64,000 nt of DNA. Source: DASQEH01 sp963765725 (GTDB taxonomy: Bacteria > Actinomycetota > Actinomycetes > Propionibacteriales > Nocardioidaceae). Within the stretch, counting starts at the first letter, position 1. Every line of letters begins with the position of its first letter. The notes beneath the pieces are model-generated. The model did no database searches, was not told where the DNA came from, and saw only the letters and a program-made list of their open reading frames with translations. Of this stretch, positions 1-10,431 are shown in pieces. Both the position numbers and the translations under genes were made by a program. The stretch covers positions 372,001 to 436,000 of the forward strand of contig CAVXXI010000003.1 in assembly GCA_963765725.1 (NCBI GenBank). The letters run 5' to 3'.

Positions 1-290
1 CATGTATCGGCAAGGCGGCGATACCGCTGGCACCGGGCGCAGCCGACATGGCAAGGGCAGCCGTCGCCGCTGTCAACGCGCCCACAGCCGTACGCCTCAC
101 TCCGGTCCCCTTCGGCGGTCTGGACCTCGCCGGCCTCGAACACTTCTCGCGCGAGGCAGATCCGGTCATTCGCCCCGACCGCCGATATGCCTTCGACGGT
201 CCTCCTGGCCCGTGGCGCTGTCAAGGCTCGCTGCTGTCGGTCGTGGATGCGAAGGGCCCGGCGGCGCCACGTCTGGTCCGCGCGGCCGCA

Positions 291-512
291 TCACAGCTGC
301 GGTCGCGTCTGGCGGCGCCGCCAGAGGAAGTTCTTCCATGCCTCGTAGTAGGCCTCGTCGGCCTTGAGGCAGCGCTCCATCGTGAGGCGCTGGTCCTCGG
401 TCAGGGCGTCCTGCCGGACCTCGCCCGCGATGGCGTTCCAGCTGTTCACCGCATCGACCAGCTCGCTGCGGAGGAGCACCAAGCGCGCGTCAAGGTACCA
501 CTCAGTAGTCAT
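291..512 (-). CDS. hypothetical 73-aa protein
   Basis: Small acidic/aromatic-rich protein starting MTTEWYLDARLVLL, with no recognised domain, signal peptide or membrane segment. Codons end mostly in G or C, as in the real genes around it, while the overlapping plus-strand frames are arginine-rich shadows. The ATG is preceded by TAGCGT and exactly six bases, a leaderless-promoter layout also seen before the VOC gene at 5847, and this supports the start. The C-terminus is short and basic (WRRRQTRPQL), so a frameshift there cannot be excluded. No neighbour suggests a function. Nothing convincing is seen in 1-290. Confidence 0.5.
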   Translation of the reverse strand: MTTEWYLDARLVLLRSELVDAVNSWNAIAGEVRQDALTEDQRLTMERCLKADEAYYEAWKNFLWRRRQTRPQL

Positions 513-518
513 ACGATC

Positions 519-558
519 ACGCTACGCGATATACGTCGTATACCGACGGCTTAGCGTG
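519..558 (-). promoter_or_regulatory. leaderless promoter with palindromic operator
   Basis: Read on the minus strand, TAGCGT (complement of 519-524) lies six bases before the ATG of the 73-aa gene. Immediately upstream sits the perfect palindrome TATACG-T-CGTATA (530-542). An outer inverted pair, CACGCTA (518-524) and TAGCGTG (552-558), brackets it. The palindrome falls between -10 and -35, so repressor binding is a natural inference. The regulator is unknown. Confidence 0.4.
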
Positions 559-819
559 GTATCGCGCGAGCCCAAAACTGCGGACATAAGCTCTGTCCTC
601 GGTCAGCGGCCGTTGCAAGGGCTGACCCGTGGTACCGGAACGGCGGTGACGCAGTGCTGTTGTACGGTCACTCATCGATAGATTCTCGTCCGCATCGGGG
701 CATTGTGAGCAATAGTGGATGGGCGGCCGCGATCAGTGCGCACGCCGCATGCAGGGACTTCTCGGCTCTCCTGGACGGATCGACGTTCGGCAGCCTCCGT
801 CCGGACCGAAAGGCTGACC
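559..819. other. non-coding stretch before copper genes
   Basis: No convincing reading frame on either strand between the orphan promoter and the ycnI-like start. It presumably holds the promoter of the copper genes, but I see no clear -35/-10 pair. Confidence 0.4.
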
Positions 820-1536
820 ATGACCGCAACCTCACGGGCGATACGTCGAACGGGCGTCCGCGCCGCCGTCGCAGTCGGCGTGACCGCCGCAGCAGTGATC
901 GTCGGCATGAGCCCGGCCAGCGCACACGTCTCGGTCTCGCCGGACACGGCCGTACAGGGCAGCACCGCTGAGCTGACCTTCCGCGTACCGAATGAAGAAG
1001 CCCGCGCGGTGACGACCAAGCTGCAGCTGCAGATCCCGACGTCGGCCCCCATCGCTCAGCTGCTCGCCCGCCCGATCCCCGGCTGGACCGTGAGCGAGCA
1101 CTCGGTCACGCTGTCCAAGCCGCTGATCACCGACGACGGCAAGTTCACGACCGTCGTCGACCAGGTCACCTGGTCGGGCGGTCGTATCGAGCCTGGTCAG
1201 TACCAGGACTTCGCCCTGTCGGTGGATCCGCTCCCCGACACGGGTAGCTCGGTCGCGTTCAAGGCGCTGCAGACGTACTCCAATGGCGACGTCGTGAGAT
1301 GGATCGACGTTTCCGCGCCGGGACAGCCTGAGTCCGCGCACCCGGCCCCGGTGCTGGCACTGACGTCGGCGACCGACAACCCGACCGCCATGGAGATGGC
1401 GAGTGCATCCGTCGCCGCGAACGCCGACTCGTCGAGCGGCTGGCCGGGTGTACTGGCGGTCATCGCGTTGCTCCTGGCCCTCGCTGCCGTCGGTGCAGTC
1501 GGTGTCATGTGGGTGCGGCGCCCGCGTCAGGTCTGA
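820..1536 (+). CDS. YcnI-family (DUF1775) secreted copper-associated protein
   Basis: 238-aa exported protein. The N-terminus has basic residues, a hydrophobic core and an A-x-A site (SPASA|HVSVSP), leaving a histidine at the mature N-terminus, as expected for YcnI-type copper-binding proteins. The DUF1775 domain fills about residues 35-165 (SPDTAVQGSTAELTFRVPNE; GWTVSEHS; QVTWSGGRIEPGQYQDF). A C-terminal membrane helix near 212-232 ends in RRPRQV, so the protein is anchored outside the cell. The ATG at 820 follows an AAAGG ribosome site; the in-frame upstream extension is basic and unlikely. The stop overlaps the next start (TGATG), so it is translationally coupled to the CopC-CopD gene. The likely job is copper handling at the cell surface. 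Confidence 0.85.
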   Translation: MTATSRAIRRTGVRAAVAVGVTAAAVIVGMSPASAHVSVSPDTAVQGSTAELTFRVPNEEARAVTTKLQLQIPTSAPIAQLLARPIPGWTVSEHSVTLSKPLITDDGKFTTVVDQVTWSGGRIEPGQYQDFALSVDPLPDTGSSVAFKALQTYSNGDVVRWIDVSAPGQPESAHPAPVLALTSATDNPTAMEMASASVAANADSSSGWPGVLAVIALLLALAAVGAVGVMWVRRPRQV

Positions 1537-3236
1537 TGAACCGGCCGCGGGCACTGCTCGCACGACTGTGCGGATGGCTCCTGCTCGCGTTCGTCCTCGT
1601 GGTGGCCGTCGCCGCGCCCGCGTCGGCTCACGCCACGCTCGCGTCGACGAACCCCGTCGACGGAAGTGTGCTGAAGGTCGCCCCGACCACAGTCTCGATC
1701 ACCTTCGACGAGTCCGTCGGGGTCGGCTCCGGCAGCCTGCGGGTGTACGCCCCGGCTGGCGCGCGGGTCGACGTCGCGGCGCCCGTGCAGAGCAAGGCGG
1801 GTACGGAGATGACCGCCCGCCTGCGAACGGGCCTCGGCGACGGCACGTACACCGTGGCCTGGCACGTCGTATCGGCTGACTCCCATCCCGTCTCAGGCGC
1901 CTTCACGTTCTCGATCGGCCATCGGAGCACGCACGTCAGCACGGCGTCGGTTCAGGGCTCGACCGGCCTACCCGTCCAGATCGTGTACGCCGTCACCCGC
2001 GGCCTAGGCTTCCTCGCCTTCGCGGTGTTCTGCGGCGGCGTCACCTTTCTGCTCGTGTGCTGGCCCGACGGCGCGGCCGACCTCCGGGCTCGACGCCTGC
2101 TGAAGGTGGCATGGTCGACCGCCATGGGGACGGCGGTGCTGGCGTTCCTCCTCCAAGGGGTCTACGCGACGGCTCACGGCTTCCCGGGCATGGTCGACCC
2201 GACGTTGCTCCGGCGCACCTTCGACTCCCGGCTCGGGGCATGCCTGCTGGTACGGATCGTGCTGCTCGTGCAGGCCGGGCTGTTCGGTTACGTCATCCTC
2301 GAGGGCTTACCTGGTACGCGCCGCGCACACAAGCCGGTCTCCATCGTGGCCTGGGCGGTCGCCATGGGGTCGATCGCCGCGACGTGGTCACTCGCGGGTC
2401 ATGCGTCGATCGGCCGCTACGTCGCGCTGTCGATCGCCTCCGACGTCGTCCACCTGGTCGCGGCCTCCGTCTGGATCGGCGGGCTTTGCGTCCTCGCGGC
2501 GACAGCGCTCCGCGGCCGCGACGTGTGGCCGGCCTGGGAGTCGGTCCGGCGCTTCTCGCCGATCGCGTTGGGCAGCGTGGCTGTCGTCATCGTGACCGGT
2601 ACGTTGCAGACCTTGCGCGACAGCGGTCAACTGGCGGCACTGTTCCACACGACCTACGGCTGGCTCATCGTCGGGAAGGTCACCGGGCTGATCGTCTTGA
2701 TGGGGCTCGGTTACGCCGCGCGAGGGGCGATTGCGGTGTTCTTCGTCGACCGTCCACCTGAGCTGGGGGAGGACTACGCACCCGCGGTGGCCTTGCGGAG
2801 ATTGCGGCGCAGCGTCGCGGGCGAGGTCGTCGTCGCGGTCGCCGTGCTGGGGCTGACCGCCGTCCTCGTCAACACCGCCACGGCGCGTGAGGCCTACACC
2901 CCCATCGCTTCCACGTCCGAAGCCTTCGACACGGGCGCCGTACAGGGCACGGTGCAGGTCGTCGTCACGCCTGCGACGCTGGGTCCCCAGGTCGTCCATC
3001 TGACGGTGGAGGACCGGCAGGGCCAGCCGTACCGCCCCACGGAGATCGGTGCGGCACTCACCCTGCCGCAGCAGAGCATCGGACCGCTGCCGCTGCACCT
3101 GAGCTCACCGAGCGACGGCGAGTACTCCACCATGGCGACGCCGGTCGGAATAGCGGGAGCCTGGACCGTGAGCGTCACCATCCGCAGCGGCGCCTTCGAC
3201 GAGACCACGGTCACGGCGCCCGTCACGATCCGCTAG
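1536..3236 (+). CDS. CopC-CopD fusion copper-resistance membrane protein (YcnJ-like)
   Basis: 566 aa. A signal peptide ending PASA|HATL exposes the N-terminal histidine typical of CopC copper sites. The CopC domain (about 30-125) includes SITFDESVGVGSG and WHVVSADSHPVSGAF, with further histidines for copper. Multiple hydrophobic helices from about 150 to 450 form the CopD membrane domain, including HVVHL-like and WIGGL segments, followed by an extracytoplasmic beta-rich tail. It probably moves or buffers copper across the membrane together with the YcnI-like protein, whose stop codon overlaps this ATG. The upstream in-frame start at 1509 lies inside the previous gene and lacks a signal peptide fit. 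No copper-responsive regulator is seen next to it. Confidence 0.85.
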   Translation: MNRPRALLARLCGWLLLAFVLVVAVAAPASAHATLASTNPVDGSVLKVAPTTVSITFDESVGVGSGSLRVYAPAGARVDVAAPVQSKAGTEMTARLRTGLGDGTYTVAWHVVSADSHPVSGAFTFSIGHRSTHVSTASVQGSTGLPVQIVYAVTRGLGFLAFAVFCGGVTFLLVCWPDGAADLRARRLLKVAWSTAMGTAVLAFLLQGVYATAHGFPGMVDPTLLRRTFDSRLGACLLVRIVLLVQAGLFGYVILEGLPGTRRAHKPVSIVAWAVAMGSIAATWSLAGHASIGRYVALSIASDVVHLVAASVWIGGLCVLAATALRGRDVWPAWESVRRFSPIALGSVAVVIVTGTLQTLRDSGQLAALFHTTYGWLIVGKVTGLIVLMGLGYAARGAIAVFFVDRPPELGEDYAPAVALRRLRRSVAGEVVVAVAVLGLTAVLVNTATAREAYTPIASTSEAFDTGAVQGTVQVVVTPATLGPQVVHLTVEDRQGQPYRPTEIGAALTLPQQSIGPLPLHLSSPSDGEYSTMATPVGIAGAWTVSVTIRSGAFDETTVTAPVTIR

Positions 3237-3287
3237 CCCCTTGCGCCGGACGTCACCCACCTACGGCCCCGTCAGCTTCTCCCCCTT

Positions 3288-3352
3288 CCGCCGAGACGTC
3301 ACCTACGGCCCGGTTCTGCCGGCGTGTCGCTCACCGACTGACGTCTCGACAG
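3288..3352. repeat. 65-bp inverted-repeat element, copy A
   Basis: Begins CCGCCGAGACGTCA and ends TGACGTCTCGACAG, an almost perfect terminal inverted repeat, around a core containing GGCCCGGTTCTGCCGG and GTGTCGCTCACC. It lies between the convergent CopC-CopD and hydrolase genes. A degenerate half copy (GACGTCACCCACCTACGGCC) lies just upstream at about 3249-3268. The same core recurs in copies B, C and D. Confidence 0.85.
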
Positions 3353-3353
3353 T

Positions 3354-4242
3354 TCACGCATCTGCGGCGGCCAGGTGCTCGCGGACCAGCGCAGTGACCC
3401 GGTCGGGAGCCTCCCGCGGGGGGAAGTGCCCGACGCCGTCGAGGACGACCCGCCGGTAGCTGTCGAAGTATTCGTCGAGGCCCTCGGACGCGTGCGGCTC
3501 GTCGCACCGGTCCGCTCCTCCCTGGATCATCAGCGTCGGTACGTGGATGTGCTCCACGGTGTCCAGCTCGCGACTCAGGCCGTCGTAACGGAGGTCGCGT
3601 GGCTCGTCGGCACGAAAGCGCGCCTGGTACGCGTTCAGGGTGACGGCGGCCCAGTCCGGGTTCGCGAACCCCTCGGCGGTGATCGCGAACTCCCGGTCGT
3701 CGAACCAGCCGGGTGGGCTCCAGGTGTCCCACTGCATCCGGGCGAAGCCGACAGGATCGCTGCGGACAGCCTTCGCGCCGTCGTCGACGTACATCAACCA
3801 CTGGTACCAGAACGCGCGCGCCTGCCCGAATTCCGGCATGGCGAACCGTCCGCGGGGCTGGTAGGCGAGGGCGATAGCGACCACCGACGTCGATGCGCCC
3901 GGGTACGAGCGCGGCCAGTGTGTACGCCGTCCGCGCCCCCCAGTCGTGGCCGACGACGGCGAAGCGGCCGATTCCGAGTGCATGGGCGAGGTCGAGAGTG
4001 TCCTGGGCGAGCGCCACGGCCCGACCGTCTCTCACGGTGTCGGCGGACAGGAAGCGGGTGCTACCCGTCCCGCGGAGGTCCGGGGTGATGACCCGGCGGC
4101 CGGCGTCGGCCAACCCGTCCGCCACCCGCCGCCAACCACGAGCGGTGTCTGGCCAGCCATGGATGAGGATGACCGGCGGGCCCGTCGGGTCGCCGGTCTC
4201 GGTGTACGCGATGTCGAGGACGTCGCTCTGCACCGATGCCAC
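3354..4242 (-). pseudogene. alpha/beta hydrolase (epoxide-hydrolase-like), frameshifted
   Basis: The N-terminal part reads VILIHGWPDTARGWR (oxyanion HG motif) and VVGHDWGARTAY (nucleophile elbow with Asp in G-x-D-x-G), the pattern of epoxide hydrolases and haloalkane-dehalogenase relatives. At about 3885 the frame shifts, and the C-terminal part continues intact with ALAYQPRGRFAMPEFGQARA, the acid region LMIQGGADRCDEP and the catalytic-histidine region DGVGHFPPREAP. All expected parts are present, so one inserted or deleted base is the only defect. The GTG at 4242 follows a GGAGGGG site; an ATG at 4260 is the alternative. The substrate is unknown. It is flanked on both sides by copies of the 65-bp repeat. 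Confidence 0.7.
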
Positions 4243-4362
4243 CCGAGCTCGCCCCTCCATCCGCGGGCGGAGAAACTCGCTGCGTACGCGTACGCGTACG
4301 CGTCCTGGCCCGCCGGACGCCAACGGTAGTCCAGCTCGCCGGCACCCACGCCAGGCCCCTTT

Positions 4363-4428
4363 CCGCCGACACGTCAGCCCCGGCCCGGTTCTGTCTGCGT
4401 GTCGGGTCACCGATCGAAGCCTCGGCGG
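4363..4428. repeat. 65-bp inverted-repeat element, copy B
   Basis: A diverged copy in the same orientation as copy A: CCGCCGACACGTCA at the left, core GGCCCGGTTCTGTCTG and GTGTCGGGTCACCGATCGA, right end CCTCGGCGG. It sits between the divergent hydrolase and DUF427 genes. Homology with copy A appears to run on a few bases past the right end (TTCACGCA). Confidence 0.75.
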
Positions 4429-4470
4429 TTCACGCACCCGCGTGGGCTCGATAGGCTGCGAGCGGATCCT

Positions 4471-5280
4471 GTGCTCGGGGTAACGTCGGAGGAGGGGCTA
4501 TGCCGGTTCGTACCCGAGCCCATCGACAAGTGGGTCAGGGGCTACGTCGGTGATGTGGCGGTCGTGGACAGCCGGGAGCCGCTGCTCTTCTACGAAGAGG
4601 TCCTCCCGGTCCCCGGCTACGCCTTCGCCGAGGACGACGTTCGCACCGACCTGATTCGCCCAAGCTCGGGAGAACCACCGACCGAGCCGTGGTTCTTTCT
4701 CCCGAAGGGACCGGTGGGGCAGTGGTACGACCTGGTGGTCGACGGCCGGGTAATCCCTCACGCTGCGTGGACCCGGGACGCTCCGGAGCTGGCCGGTCGA
4801 ATCATCCTGAGCTGGCAGCCGGGAGTTCTCGACCGCTGGCTCGAGGAGTCCGAGGAGGTCGGCGGTCATCCGCGTGACCCGCACAAGAGGGTCGAGGCAC
4901 TGTCGAGCAGCAGACATGTCGAGGTGGCGGTCAACGGCACGACGCTGGCCGACTCGACCAACCCTGTCCTGCTGTTCGAAACGTGGCTGCCCACGAGGTA
5001 CTACCTCCCGGCCGAGGACGTGCGATTCGACGCGCTGACGGAGAGCTCGAACCGCAGCTTCTGCCCGTACAAGGGTGCCGCCGACCGGTACTGGGACGCC
5101 CGCGGGGACGAGCCAGTGGCCAACGTCGCCTGGTCGTACGCCCAGCCGTACGCCGCCGTCGAGAAGATCAAGGACCGCATCGCCTTCTACAACGAGCTCG
5201 TCGACATCACCGTCGATGGGGTCGCGCAGGCGCGGCCCGTCTCGGTCTTCAGCGACAAGCAGAACCGGCCCGGCAGCTGA
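4471..5280 (+). CDS. tandem DUF427 domain protein
   Basis: Contains two DUF427 modules. The first has VDSREPLLFYEE, VPGYAFAEDDVR and WFFLPKGPVGQWYDL; the second has STNPVLLFETWLPTRYYLPAEDVR, SFCPYKGAADRYWD and AWSYAQPYAAVEKIKDRIAFYNE. The family folds as a small beta barrel; the function is not established. The start is uncertain. A strong GGAGGAGGGG site precedes an ATG at 4500 that is in another frame (MPVRT...), which would join this frame after one missing base, giving MPVR-VPEPIDKWVRG. A GTG at 4471 opens the uninterrupted frame and is used here. An early frameshift like those in nearby genes is likely. Confidence 0.75.
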   Translation: MLGVTSEEGLCRFVPEPIDKWVRGYVGDVAVVDSREPLLFYEEVLPVPGYAFAEDDVRTDLIRPSSGEPPTEPWFFLPKGPVGQWYDLVVDGRVIPHAAWTRDAPELAGRIILSWQPGVLDRWLEESEEVGGHPRDPHKRVEALSSSRHVEVAVNGTTLADSTNPVLLFETWLPTRYYLPAEDVRFDALTESSNRSFCPYKGAADRYWDARGDEPVANVAWSYAQPYAAVEKIKDRIAFYNELVDITVDGVAQARPVSVFSDKQNRPGS

Positions 5281-5298
5281 TTCGCAGCCCCCGCCGTG

Positions 5299-5363
5299 CC
5301 GCCGAGACGTCAATAGGTGAGCGACACGCCGGCAGAACTGGGCCGTAGGTGACGTCTCGGCGG
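5299..5363. repeat. 65-bp inverted-repeat element, copy C (opposite orientation)
   Basis: Ends CCGCCGAGACGTCA and TGACGTCTCGGCGG are perfect 14-bp inverted repeats. The core, read on the minus strand, matches copy A (CCTACGGCCCAGTTCTGCCG, then GTGTCGCTCACC), so this copy is inverted relative to A. It lies between the DUF427 stop and the AraC start and could also act as a transcript hairpin. Confidence 0.85.
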
Positions 5364-5377
5364 AGGGGGTTGGGGAA

Positions 5378-5842
<465 letters not shown>

Positions 5843-5846
5843 CGTC

Positions 5847-6257
5847 ATGGACATCACGATCTCCGCAAGCCTGCTCCCGCACGACGACCCGGACGCCTCG
5901 GTCGCCTTCTACCGCGACACACTCGGCTTCGAGGTCCGCAACGACGTCGGGACCGGCACGATGCGCTGGATCACCGTCGGGCCGGTCGACCAGCCGGGCA
6001 CGTCCATCGTGCTGACCCCTCCGGCCGTCGACCCGGGCATCACCGACGACGAGCGCCGCATGATCCGCGAGATGATGGCCAAGGGCACGTACGGCTGGAT
6101 ACTGCTCGGCACCAAGGACCTCGACGGCACCTTCGAGCGGGTGCAGGCCCGCGACGCCGAGGTCGTACAGGAGCCGACGGAGCAGCCCTACGGCGTGCGC
6201 GACTGCGCCTTCCGCGACCCCGCGGGCAACATGATCCGCATCCAGGAGCTGCGCTGA
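5847..6257 (+). CDS. VOC-family (glyoxalase/bleomycin-resistance fold) protein
   Basis: 136 aa. The paired beta-alpha-beta-beta-beta modules of the vicinal oxygen chelate fold are visible: LLPHDDPDASVAFYRDTLGFEVRN opens the first, and EQPYGVRDCAFRDPAGNMIRIQE closes the second, carrying the conserved DPAGN turn and terminal Glu metal ligand. Members act as dioxygenases, isomerases or drug-binding proteins; no substrate can be assigned. It starts at the ATG directly after a leaderless promoter and follows the AraC gene by four bases. It is related in position and promoter to the next gene. Confidence 0.8.
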   Translation: MDITISASLLPHDDPDASVAFYRDTLGFEVRNDVGTGTMRWITVGPVDQPGTSIVLTPPAVDPGITDDERRMIREMMAKGTYGWILLGTKDLDGTFERVQARDAEVVQEPTEQPYGVRDCAFRDPAGNMIRIQELR

Positions 6258-6297
6258 CGCCTGCGCCGGTCGTGCTCTCACGGCCGGCGAGCTGAAC

Positions 6298-6342
6298 CCG
6301 GTCAGGAATCGAGAAGCCCAGCGTTCGAGCCGTAGCTAGCGT
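6298..6342 (+). promoter_or_regulatory. VOC promoter 2: duplicated 20-bp motif and -10
   Basis: An exact second copy of CCGGTCAGGAATCGAGAAGC (6298-6317) is followed by TAGCGT (6337-6342) at nearly the same distance as in promoter 1 (22-bp gap against 24-bp gap). Similarity extends into the sequence after the -10 (GTCCTGGACCTC against GTCATGGACATC). This looks like a duplicated promoter plus gene start. The downstream gene now begins further on, after an AGGAG site. Confidence 0.55.
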
Positions 6343-6382
6343 GAGCGTCCTGGACCTCACCACCACGACCATAGGAGTGACC

Positions 6383-6742
6383 ATGAGCGACTCTTCCACC
6401 CTCGGGATCAAGACCGTGCTGCACCCGGTTTCCGACCTGGACTCGGCCAAGTCGGTGTACACCGCGCTGCTGGGCGTCTCGCCGCAGGCCGACGCGCCCT
6501 ACTACGTCGGCTACGACGTGGAGGGCCAGCACATCGGGCTGGTACCGGGCGGGGCGGCGCAGGGCATGACCTCGCCGGTGGCGTACTGGCACGTCCCGGA
6601 CATCGAGGCGAAGCTGGCCGAGGTCGACAGCTGCCGGCGCCACGGTGCACGAGGCCCCGCGCGACGTCGGTGGCGGTCGCGCTGGTGGCCACGCGTGACC
6701 GACCCCGACGGCAACGTGCTCGGACTGCTGCAGGACAGGTGA
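6383..6742 (+). CDS. VOC-family protein with compensating indels
   Basis: 119 aa in the open frame. It starts at the ATG after an AGGAG ribosome site. The N-terminal module is normal (TVLHPVSDLDSAKSVYTALL, YYVGYDVEGQHIGLV, SPVAYWHVPDIEAKLAEVD), and the end is normal (VTDPDGNVLGLLQDR). The stretch between (about 6632-6695) is arginine/tryptophan-rich and unlike the family. Reading it in the other frame gives AAGATVHEAPRDVGGGR, the expected sequence. So the gene carries two or three small indels that cancel out, and the listed protein is wrong in its middle. Substrate unknown; probably under the control of the upstream AraC regulator. Confidence 0.65.
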   Translation: MSDSSTLGIKTVLHPVSDLDSAKSVYTALLGVSPQADAPYYVGYDVEGQHIGLVPGGAAQGMTSPVAYWHVPDIEAKLAEVDSCRRHGARGPARRRWRSRWWPRVTDPDGNVLGLLQDR

Positions 6743-6880
6743 GCACAGGCTGCGTGCCGCTTCCGGCAGTCGGCGACGACCTCGAGCACGAGCTCGGCCC
6801 GACGGATCGAGGCACGGTGAGCATGCCCGCGAGGACGCGCACCGAGTCGGCCGCGGTACCCGTCGCCGACAGCTCACGAC

Positions 6881-9209
<2,329 letters not shown>

Positions 9210-9239
9210 ACAGGCCCCCTGCTCCCCACCTGCCACGTC

Positions 9240-9258
9240 GCCCCCCCATTTCGGGGGC
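9240..9258 (+). terminator. weak hairpin after the UvrA-like gene
   Basis: GCCCCC pairs with GGGGGC around a 7-base loop, 30 bases past the stop. There is no T-run, so termination is only plausible. It separates the gene from the pilus operon. Confidence 0.35.
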
Positions 9259-9310
9259 TCGGAGGACGAGTTGTCCTGGTCTGAGGCCGTCTGGACAATT
9301 GAGGAATCGA

Positions 9311-9340
9311 CTGACAGTCACTCTCTGTATCGCTTATCGT
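9311..9340 (+). promoter_or_regulatory. candidate promoter of the pilus operon
   Basis: CTGACA (9311-9316), an 18-base spacer, then TATCGT (9335-9340). This gives a leader of roughly 90 bases before the first pilin. It is the best -35/-10 pair in the gap. Confidence 0.4.
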
Positions 9341-9439
9341 TACTCAAGGTGAAGCACTCGGTTACTCCGAGAGGCAGGCCCGATCCCGGGCTGCACATGG
9401 CTCCCACCGTGCCATCCAACTTCTAACGAGGGACCACAC

Positions 9440-9790
9440 ATGTTGCAGCGTATCCGCAAGGCTCGACACGAAGAGAGCGGATTCACGCTCATCGAGCTTC
9501 TCATCGTCATCGTCATCCTCGGCATCCTGGCCGCGGTTGTCGTCTTCGCCGTCAACGGCATCCAGGCTCGTGGAACGGCAGCGGCGTGCAAGTCCGACGT
9601 AGCCAGTGTCACGACCGCCGCGGAGGCCGCCTACGCCCAGACCGGCAGTTACCCGGCCAGCATGGCGGCCCTGGTCACGGCGGGATTCCTGCACAGCGTC
9701 CCGTCCACCACCAACGGCTACACCATCACCTACACCGTGGCGACCGGACCGCCGGCGTCGGTCACGGTCGGTGGCGGAAGCGTCTGCTGA
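9440..9790 (+). CDS. pilA: type IV major pilin (first copy)
   Basis: 116 aa. A short basic leader ends at Gly before the methylated Phe: ESG|FTLIELLIVIVILGILAAV, with the conserved Glu5 of type IVa pilins and a long N-terminal helix. The globular part has a cysteine pair (AACKSD near residue 50 and the terminal GGGSVC), probably a disulfide loop. It is cut by the prepilin peptidase encoded at 17147-17978 and polymerised by PilB/PilC. The start follows CGAGGGA. First gene of the operon; a strong hairpin directly after the stop could make it the most abundant pilin. Confidence 0.93.
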   Translation: MLQRIRKARHEESGFTLIELLIVIVILGILAAVVVFAVNGIQARGTAAACKSDVASVTTAAEAAYAQTGSYPASMAALVTAGFLHSVPSTTNGYTITYTVATGPPASVTVGGGSVC

Positions 9791-9800
9791 TCGTGCTGAG

Positions 9801-9834
9801 GTCGGGGCGAGCCGCGTCGTCGGCTCGCCCCGAC
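9801..9834 (+). terminator. strong hairpin between the two pilin genes
   Basis: Perfect 14-bp stem, GTCGGGGCGAGCCG with CGGCTCGCCCCGAC, and a 6-base loop, starting 10 bases after the pilA stop. No T-run follows. It may stop part of the transcription or protect the upstream mRNA end, giving more of the first pilin than of downstream proteins. Confidence 0.6.
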
Positions 9835-9993
9835 ACCATCTGCAGTCTCGGTTCAGCTGTGTTCCCGGAGGGATCGCCATGCCAGCTCCAAGAGCAGGCG
9901 ATCGTCGCATCGACTGCGATCAGTCGGCACGGACTGCACGTGAACCCCAGGGCCCGTGCATTCGTGCATGCCCGACCCGACTGAAAGACCGAC

Positions 9994-10353
9994 ATGCCCC
10001 GGCGCCTTCGCAACACCAGACGACTCGAGAGCGGTTTCACGCTCATCGAGCTGCTGGTGGTGATCGGCATCTTGGGCGTCCTGGCCGCCGTCGTCATCTT
10101 CGCGGTCAACGGGTTACAGAACCGGGCCAAGGTATCGGCCTGCAAGGCCGATGTGGCCACGGTGACGACCGCCGGCGAGGCTTACTTCGCGCAGAAGGGC
10201 ACCTACGCGCCCGACATCGCCACCTTGGTCTCGAACGGGTTCCTGCACAGCTCCTTGTCGACGACCAGCGGCTACACGGTGACCTACACGGTCAACGCGG
10301 GCGTCGGCGCGGCGCCCGCGACTATCACGGTCGGCGGCGGCTCCGTCTGCTGA
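9994..10353 (+). CDS. pilA: type IV major pilin (second copy)
   Basis: 119 aa, clearly a paralogue of the first pilin: leader ESG|FTLIELLVVIGILGVLAAV, Glu5, the cysteine in SACKAD and the same terminal GGGSVC. The mature parts differ mainly in surface segments (AQKGTYAPDIATLVSNGFLH against AQTGSYPASMAALVTAGFLH). It lies 203 bases after the first copy, beyond the hairpin, and 78 bases before pilT. Two tandem major pilins could be alternates or a major/minor pair. Confidence 0.92.
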   Translation: MPRRLRNTRRLESGFTLIELLVVIGILGVLAAVVIFAVNGLQNRAKVSACKADVATVTTAGEAYFAQKGTYAPDIATLVSNGFLHSSLSTTSGYTVTYTVNAGVGAAPATITVGGGSVC

Positions 10354-10431
10354 GGGCCCTGCTCCTGCACGGCTCGCTGAAGGGCGGTTCCTCGGTCCAG
10401 CAGCCGAGTCCGGCGGATCGGGGAGGTCGCC

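Noticed and set aside
48..554. 168-aa plus-strand reading frame at the window start
   Set aside because: Overlaps the 73-aa minus-strand gene, which has the better codon pattern and a promoter at its start.
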